Source: Impatiens glandulifera | Taxonomy: Eukaryota; Streptophyta; Magnoliopsida; Ericales; Balsaminaceae | Length of the DNA: 64,000 bases | Reading direction: 5' to 3' | NCBI RefSeq assembly: GCF_907164915.1 | Contig: NC_061867.1 | Location: 33,725,751-33,789,750 of the forward strand | Part shown: one piece after another, positions 57,838 to 64,000 of the stretch | How positions within the stretch are numbered: the first letter of the stretch is position 1 | How the letters are laid out: each line of letters begins with the position of its first letter | Translations under genes and position numbers: made by a program | Notes under the pieces: generated by a model | The model's input: only the letters and a program-made list of their open reading frames with translations | What the model was told of the DNA's origin: nothing | Databases searched by the model: none

Positions 57838-59219
57838 CACTAGTAAAAATCTGATCTTTATCGACAGATTATACCGACACACATATATATATATATGTCG
57901 GTAAAGGTCCCGATAGGAAGAAACCTTTCGTTAATAAGATTTTTTTCCGACAGGTTTTTAAACTTTTCGTTAATATAAATTTTTATCGAGAGATGTATAT
58001 AAATCTTTCGGTATTGACCTCATCTCAAAAACACGAAAATAATTCAAAGTCCTAATTAGTACCGAGAGATGTATAATTTTTTTTCGATATTGACCTAATT
58101 CCCAAAACACTAAAATAAATTAGAGATCAGTACCGAGAGATGTATATAAATCTTTCGACATAGACCTCAACCCAAAAACACAAAAATAATTCTAAGTGTT
58201 GAAAGATGTCAGTACCGATAGATTGTATCATTGCTTTCGGCATTGACTCTTCCCCAAAATTCTGTAGTTTAGGTCATTATCAAGGGATTTGTCCACATCT
58301 CTCTGTATTCCCCATAAATACCGAAAGATGTATATAGATTTAAAATAATTTAAAATGTGTAAGTGGAGATGGAAAAAGTAAGAAGCAATGAACTAGATAT
58401 CTCTGACTTCGACTTGACGGAGAAAGTGTTTGGACCCTAACTATATGGGACAATGTCGACATGGGATCCATTGTGCGATCCACACACTTTCGAGGGGATC
58501 GACGAAGTGACAACAATTCACAACGAGCCATTGATCGGTTGTTGATGGAGGAGATGAAAAACTTCGGGCAGAAATGAGAGAGATGGCGTCTACAGTGGAG
58601 ACAATCCGATAGAGGGATGCGGAAATGGATGCACAAATGGAGCAATATAAACAACAAATAGAATACCTAATGACAAGGTTTCACCCCTAGTTAGTACATT
58701 GTAGTTTTTTTTAAACATTTGTAAACGTTTTGGTGATTTAAAATTTTGGAAATATAATGATATTTTTGTTTATGAATGGTATTGTATATGTTTTGGTTTG
58801 ACTGATAATAGGGTTTGGTTGCGTAAAAAAAGGACGGCCTATTTGAGCCATTTTTAAGGACAATATTGATAGATATTAGATCATCTATCTCTCGGTATTT
58901 TCTCTCGGGGTAATATCGAGAAATGATCTATTATCTCTCAGTATTTTCTCTCGAAGTAATACCGAAATATATTCTAAAATCCTTCGGTATTTTCTCTTGA
59001 AGCAATACCGAGAGATTTTCGAATAACCTTCGGTATTTTATCTAGTGGCTATACTGAGAGATTTACAAATCACTCAAGAAACACCTAAAAAGATTTACCA
59101 AAAGTCGCTATACCGACGAATGCCGACAGTTTTCTAATCTTTTAGTATTTAGTTATACCGACAGATATAGGGTCAATACCGACAACTTTTACTCTCGGTA
59201 ATGACCCTTTTCACTAGTG
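57838..59219 (+). mobile_element. Small CACTA (En/Spm) element, 1.38 kb
   Basis: The ends CACTAGTAAAAATCTGATC and, in reverse complement, CACTAGTGAAAAGGGTCATT are good CACTA termini, and AAC (57835-57837 and 59220-59222) is a perfect 3-bp target duplication. Subterminal repeats use CCGAGAG/CTCTCGG and CCGACAG words, related to but different from those of the element at 25253. The inside keeps only a decayed piece of a Transposase_24 gene (58370-58690). It is non-autonomous. Confidence 0.9.
58365..58692 (+). pseudogene. Decayed Transposase_24 C-terminal fragment
   Basis: Plus-strand words ELDISDFDLTEKVFG, then DPHTFEG/NNSQRAIDRL in shifted frames, then a charged coiled-coil stretch, match the last exon of the CACTA gene at 29840-30229 (SDFELTKRVFG, ANNSQRATDRL) in order. 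Several stops and shifts interrupt it and the final proline run is absent. Confidence 0.75.
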
Positions 59220-59559
59220 AACAAACTGATTTTTGAAAACGTGGGTTAGAGCATGACATCTAACACTATATTTTTCCGTATAACTTATAATTTTGTATGA
59301 AGTAAATGGAAAGATATAACCAGGAGGGGGTGGATGTTGGTGTGATCTTCGCATTGCTGTGTGTAGCGTTTCATTGAAGTTTTCCCGAGCGTCCATTCAT
59401 GATATTTTTAATATTTCTTTGATAATTATCCTAACAAGAATTATTTCTTTTACTAAGGGTGGTATTGATCTTTGAATTCTGTTCACAAATCTTAACAAAG
59501 TATCCATAAAATCTAAAGGATGATAGTGTGGGAATGACCATAAATATTGTTGAGAAATC

Positions 59560-60680
59560 AACTTTTATTGGACGTGAATATCAATAGACTTTTCATGTTA
59601 GATGAATGTTTATAACTACCGGCCGATAATATTTGGTTAATGTTTGTTGGAATGACCATAGTTAATGTCAATAGACAAGACATATATGGATATGAAAGTT
59701 TGATAAATTTATTCATGTGAGTTATTAACAAATAATGTACTGTGATCATGTGTATATGATCGTAGTACTATCAATAGATAGATTTACGTGAACGTAAATA
59801 TTAACAAACTTTTCCATGTGAGTTACTTATAAGTAACGTATGTCGATCATGTATAAATAATATATTTACATGAACGTGAATGTTAACAAACTTGTCCATA
59901 TGAGTTACTAATAAATAACATATGACAATCATGTATAAATAATCGTAGTACTATCAATATATAGATTTACGTAAATATGAATGTTAACAAACTTGTCCAT
60001 GTGAGTTACTAACAAGTAATATATGACACTCATGTGTGAATGATCGTAGTACTATTAATATATAGGTTTTATGTGAACGTAAAAGTTGACGAAATGATTC
60101 ACGTGAGTTACTAATAGTTAACGTGTTCTAGCGATCATATATAAATGATTGTGAGTACCTATTGGCCAATAGGGTTTATCGTGAAAGTTGGTAAACTTTT
60201 CTATGGACGTTACTAACAAGTAATATTTTGAACAACCGTGTATAAATTATTGTGGTACTATCAACAGATCAGTTTGTCGTGGAAGTTGATAAACTTGCCA
60301 CATAAGTTACTAACAATACACATGTAGTGTGATCATATTTAAATGATCACGATATTATCAACAAATAGGTTTGTCGTGGATGTTGACAAACTTGCCACGA
60401 AAATTACTAACAAACAACATGTAGTGCAATGATATATAAATGATCGTTGTACTATCAACATATACGTTTGTCGTGGAAGTTGATAAATTTTCCACAAAAG
60501 TTACTAACAAATAACATATAGTGCGATCATATATAAATGATCGTGATATTATCAACATATATGTTTGTCGTGAAAGTTGATAAACTTGTCACGAAAGTTA
60601 CTAACAAGTAACATGTAGTGCGATCATATACAAATGATTGTAGTGTTATCAACATATATGTTTGTTTTTGTTATGATTGT
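59560..60680. repeat. Tandem repeat of about 97 bp, ten or more copies
   Basis: Successive units carry GTTGATAAACTTGCCAC or variants at about 59690, 59808, 59881, 59983, 60087, 60188, 60286, 60381, 60478 and 60573, then AGTTACTAACAAGTAACATG, then GATCATATATAAATGATCGT (a near palindrome), then TACTATCAACATATAG. The later units (60270-60660) are most alike, the early ones more diverged, which suggests expansion from the right side. No protein is encoded. Confidence 0.85.
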
Positions 60681-60844
60681 GTAGAAACAATTTTATGTAC
60701 CTATCGATAGATAGGGTTTAGTTGGATCATGTATGAATGTTATCGGGTACCTATCAATAGATGGATTTTTGGTTGAATCGTATAAAAACGATATCATGTA
60801 CCTATTAACAAATGGGGTTTTAGTGGATCATATATAAATGAAAT

Positions 60845-61061
60845 TAATTTAAGATAAATTGAATACAATATTTATCTCAAATTATTTTATTTATTTTCCT
60901 TGGTCTTTATTTTAATTAATTGAGATTTAATTACTACAATAATCATTTCAATTAATTATTTAATCATGCTTTGGCCTTAATTGTAATTATTTGAATTTAT
61001 TTATTCAAAATAATTATTTTTAAAATTTATAAATTAGGTTGGTAAAATTTTAGTGTTTACA
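60845..61061. repeat. Direct repeat, right copy (partner 57590-57805)
   Basis: Same sequence as the left copy with scattered changes, for example CATTTCAATTAATTATTTAA against CATTCCAATTAATTATTTAA, and the same end TTTTAGTGTTTACA. Confidence 0.7.
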
Positions 61062-61229
61062 GTAATACATCACTAAGGAGATTCCATTAATGTGGCTATT
61101 GTGACTAGTAATATATATCTAAATGAATTATACAACAATATAGGAATACATACAAATATAAATAAATTGCATGGATGTGTGTCAAAATGGAATATAAATC
61201 ATGAATAACTAACTTAATCATGGAAAAAA

Positions 61230-62087
61230 TCATACAAAGTATTTCAAAATGAGATATAGTTCTTTCGGTCGTTAAGTCGTTGGGTTGTGAAACAGTATCA
61301 CTAGTTCTCTAGTCTACGGTAATTCCTGGTCGTAGGTTATTCTCTGTTGTAAGTAAATTGAGTTTGGTTAAGTTATATGCATTATTGATTTCCCGCATTA
61401 TCCAATTTCTCTGATAAGATGGGGAGAAAGAATAGAAATAAGGCAAAAGAAGTGCATGACTTTGTGGATATCGATTAGAACAAGAAAACGATAGATGAAA
61501 TAAAACAGAAACAGAGCTCTCAGAAGATTGACAATAAAGTGCAGAATGAGACTAAAAATTTAAAGTTTGAAATAAAAAATGATGGAATAAGGAAGGTTTG
61601 ATACAACGAAAAGGAAAATCTCTACAGATTGAATAATTAAATTACGAAATTGTTGTTCCAAGTAAAGAAAATAGAGATTGTGCTCAGTAAGGAAAAAACA
61701 CAACAAACTATTGTCCAACTCAATATTCACTATCTTTATGATTGTAACTTACTAAAACAGGAGGAATACAAGAAGATAGTTAATTAGTCTGTAGAAACAA
61801 TGAGGGGGCTTATGAAATGTTTAAAAACCAAGACCTACACTATGAGAAGTAATTATAGCTGGAAAGTTAATGAAGTCTAGAAGAAAAATGCAGGACAGAA
61901 AGCTGAAGATCATGTGAAATATACTTACATGAGATATTTTAAACCAAAAGTTGAGATTCTTAAATCCCCTTTTGAGTTTAAATTATCTACTGAAGTGAAA
62001 GAAAATGCATTAAAGAATGAGAAAATGTAGTTGTTGGGAACTACATAAGTATGAATCGTGTATCTTTCATAGTTACTAAGGATGCTT
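61230..62087 (+). mobile_element. Second copy of the ORF1-only LINE, 3'-truncated
   Basis: Leader and ORF1 start match 4120-5010 closely: CTAGTCTACGGTAATTCCTG, AAGATGGGGAGAAAGAATAG, AGGCAAAAGAAGTGCATGAC and TTGAGATTCTTAAATCCCCT are shared. Its ORF1 frame is broken more heavily than the first copy's. It stops at about 62087, just where a copia LTR-like TGATAG begins. Confidence 0.8.
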
Positions 62088-62179
62088 TGATAGAAAAATT
62101 AAGTAAGTTAATTTTCTTAAAACCGGCCACACATTACAATTTTTGAATATTTATTCTAAATAATCAAAAAGGGAGAAAT
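62088..62179 (+). mobile_element. LTR start fragment plus copia 3' internal end
   Basis: TGATAGAAAAATTAAGTAAG at 62088 repeats the start of the full LTR at 62180. After about 40 bases it changes to a non-LTR sequence ending AAAAAGGGAGAAAT, a polypurine tract that sits directly before the LTR at 62180. So the LTR at 62180 is preceded by the internal end of an element and followed by a primer-binding site. Confidence 0.6.
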
Positions 62180-63453
62180 TGATAGAAAAAATTAAGTAAG
62201 TTAATTTTTGAACCGGCCAAATAAACTAAATAGAGATTAATCTTCATGTGCAGGTACTTAACAAACCGGAACCGGTTGAGGCATCAAAAACCGGTTGCTA
62301 CTACTTCAAAGAAACCAGCCTCAAGTGATCAAGTTAAAAGATCACAGAAACCGGCTTCACCTTCTCAAAGCGACCGGTTAACGAAGAACAAAAGATTACA
62401 TTCCAACCGGATCATAATGCACAAGACACAGAAACCGGACAGTACAGATCAAAAGTCAGAAGATTCAAATCTCAAGAGTGACGTACCATGACGGAAGAAA
62501 CGTGTCTTGAAAGAATAAAAGAAGATCAGATCCGATCAGAAGCATGCGAGGAAAGCAATGATGCTTTGCTGATCTGATGCTGACAGCCGGAAGCGGATGT
62601 TCAACACGTGTATCAATCTAAAAACCGGCTATGTCATCATATGCTCAGAGTCACCTGCATGAATGCCAGGTGTTGAGGAAGTTGAAGCGTGCAAGCAACC
62701 TTTCTGCAAATAGGCGTGCTAATGATCAACCAATCCGCAAGAGAGAGAAGAAAGTAATCGTTGGCTACTTTCAGCTATAAAAGGAAGACGGATCGTCTTC
62801 ATTCAATGCAGTGCAGCAGTTCGCAGTTCGGTACTTGTAGTTGTGAGCATCATAAATTCTGAAAATCATAAAGCATTAAATTCTAGAGAGATAAAGTCCT
62901 GTATTCTAAAGCCGGTGTGCTTAAAACCGGAAGCTTTGTGTGTGTTGTTTTGTTGAGTTGTTGTATTACATCAAAGTGTGAGTTTGGTGTAACCGGCGAG
63001 TAGCGAAGTTGGGCTCGACCGGAAGTGTAACTGTAACTCTAAAGAGTTAGTGGAGATCCTTCTCATAACCTGAGAAGAAGGGGTGACGTAGGAGGGTTTG
63101 CTCCGAACATCCATAAACAAATCCCTTGTCTCGTGCTCTTTCATTCGCTTTCATTTCCTGCTTTCTTAACGTAAACCGCAAACTAATCATACTTCCAAAA
63201 CCGGTCACTCACCTCCATTAAACCGACTCCCTCCTAAAACATCATCTAAAAGTCGCATTAGTTGCTTCAACCTGAAACAGACATTTCCGTCCTTGAACCC
63301 GGTTCAAGAGTCTGTGACAGGTTGTGCAGTGCTGAGAAAGGTTTTAGTCTTTAACCGGACTATCACCAAAGAGTTGTGTGTTGTGTAAGCGGCCACCCTT
63401 ACCTGAAACCGGAAAACCACCCCGGTCCTCAAAGGGCGTCCCCGATCCTAACA
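62180..63453 (+). mobile_element. Complete copia LTR (1274 bp)
   Basis: Begins TGATAG and ends CCGATCCTAACA; the primer-binding site follows after two bases. A TATA box CTATAAAAGG lies at about 62776-62785, 40-60 bases before the likely transcript start. The LTR is rich in ACCGG words. The open frame at 62246-62488 lies within it and is not a gene. LTR pieces of the same family occur at 12726-13184 and, more diverged, at 15522-16420. Confidence 0.85.
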
Positions 63454-63455
63454 AG

Positions 63456-63467
63456 TGGTATCAGAGC
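63456..63467 (+). promoter_or_regulatory. Copia primer-binding site
   Basis: TGGTATCAGAGC, a full 12-base match to the initiator methionine tRNA 3' end complement, two bases after the LTR. Confidence 0.93.
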
Positions 63468-63495
63468 GAGGTTCTTAGCACTCAAGCAACCAAAG

Positions 63496-64000
63496 ATGGT
63501 GGGAAGCATGACCCACAGCGAGAAGCCGTCAATGCTAAACAGCGAAGCATTTAGCAGTTGGAAGAAACAGATGTATCTACATCTGATAACGTTAGATGAT
63601 GAGATGAGCCGAGTCCTGAAAGAAGGACCGATCAAGATCAACAAGGAGGAAAGCCAGTGGACGAGTGAAGATCGGAGAAGAAGCAACCTGGACAACCATT
63701 GCATGAGGCATATCTACAAAGCTATAGATAACAACACTTTGAACAAAATATCAGAGTGCGAAAATGCAAAGGAAGCCTGGGAAACGATTATCCAGATCCA
63801 CGAGGGAAACGAAAGAACCAAGGAGAATAAAATCTTGGTGGCTACGCAGAAGTATGAAAACATAAGGATGAAACCGGGAGAAAATATGAAGGAATTTAGC
63901 AATCGGTTCACCAGCGTAGTAAACGAGCTTCAAACACTCGGAAAGAAGTATGACAACCGAGAAGTGATCATCAAAGCTCTAAGATCACTGCCAAGCACGT
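63496..64000 (+). CDS. Copia gag, 5' part, open to the window edge
   Basis: From ATG 63496 the frame is open for 168 codons and leaves the window. It reads MVGSMTHSEKPSMLN, then FSSWKKQMYLHLITLDDEMS, AYETII-like ENAKEAWETIIQIHEGNE, and ILVATQKYENIRMKPGENMK, the UBN2/gag domain of plant copia elements. It is the capsid-forming part of the element whose LTR lies at 62180. No stop or frameshift is seen in this part, unlike the related remnant at 14473-15153, so the element may be intact beyond the edge. Confidence 0.88.
   Translation, partial: MVGSMTHSEKPSMLNSEAFSSWKKQMYLHLITLDDEMSRVLKEGPIKINKEESQWTSEDRRRSNLDNHCMRHIYKAIDNNTLNKISECENAKEAWETIIQIHEGNERTKENKILVATQKYENIRMKPGENMKEFSNRFTSVVNELQTLGKKYDNREVIIKALRSLPST

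Noticed and set aside
59560..60680. CRISPR-like array
   Set aside because: Units are contiguous and diverged with no unique spacers, and the genome is a plant's. It is an ordinary tandem repeat.

Overview
This window looks like part of a eudicot nuclear genome. It is strongly AT-rich, the host genes have GT-AG introns, and the recognisable genes are plant-specific: a plastid protein-import channel (TOC75), a plastid-targeted J protein, an RD29/LTI65-type stress protein and an S-protein homologue. Most of the sequence is transposable elements in every state of decay. A run of 500 N (20200-20699) marks an assembly gap. I cannot name the species from the sequence.

Host genes. (1) The 5' part of a PAT1-type mRNA-decay factor on the minus strand at 1-768, cut by the window edge. 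(2) A decayed R2R3-MYB pseudogene at 16902-17215. (3) A possible promoter and first exon beside the N gap at 19600-20199. (4) A three-exon CAP160/LTI65-like gene on the minus strand at 31955-33074. (5) A single-exon S-protein homologue at 34170-34604. (6) A complete seven-exon TOC75 gene at 42323-45960. (7) A complete four-exon chloroplast J-protein gene on the minus strand at 48096-52736, with two transposon-like insertions in its introns. No gene cluster or shared pathway is evident, although TOC75 and the J protein both act in plastids.

Mobile elements. 1.5-10.5 kb: SINE, AT satellite, an ORF1-only LINE relic, a Helitron built of about 312-bp tandem units, and a LINE zf-RVT relic. 10.7-16.4 kb: two broken Ty1/copia elements joined by a piece of LTR in the opposite orientation. 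17.8-25 kb: LINE tail and AT-rich spacer with MITE-like elements. 25.25-30.97 kb: a CACTA element with 3-bp target duplication, arrays of hairpins and a partly intact Transposase_24 gene. 36-41.4 kb: Helitron fragments and a Ty3/gypsy relic. 47.3 kb: SINE with target duplication. 53.8-57.3 kb: a young Ty1/copia element with near-identical LTRs but an in-frame deletion that removes the reverse-transcriptase core. 57.8-59.2 kb: a small CACTA element. 59.6-60.7 kb: a roughly 97-bp tandem repeat. 61.2-62.1 kb: second LINE ORF1 relic. 62.1-64 kb: copia LTR, primer-binding site and start of an open gag that leaves the window.

The most noteworthy signals are the Pol III-like A/B boxes repeated inside the Helitron, the 82-bp hairpin array inside the CACTA element, and the recently inserted but RT-less copia element. 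All gene structures were deduced by reading frames and splice signals only; no database search was possible.
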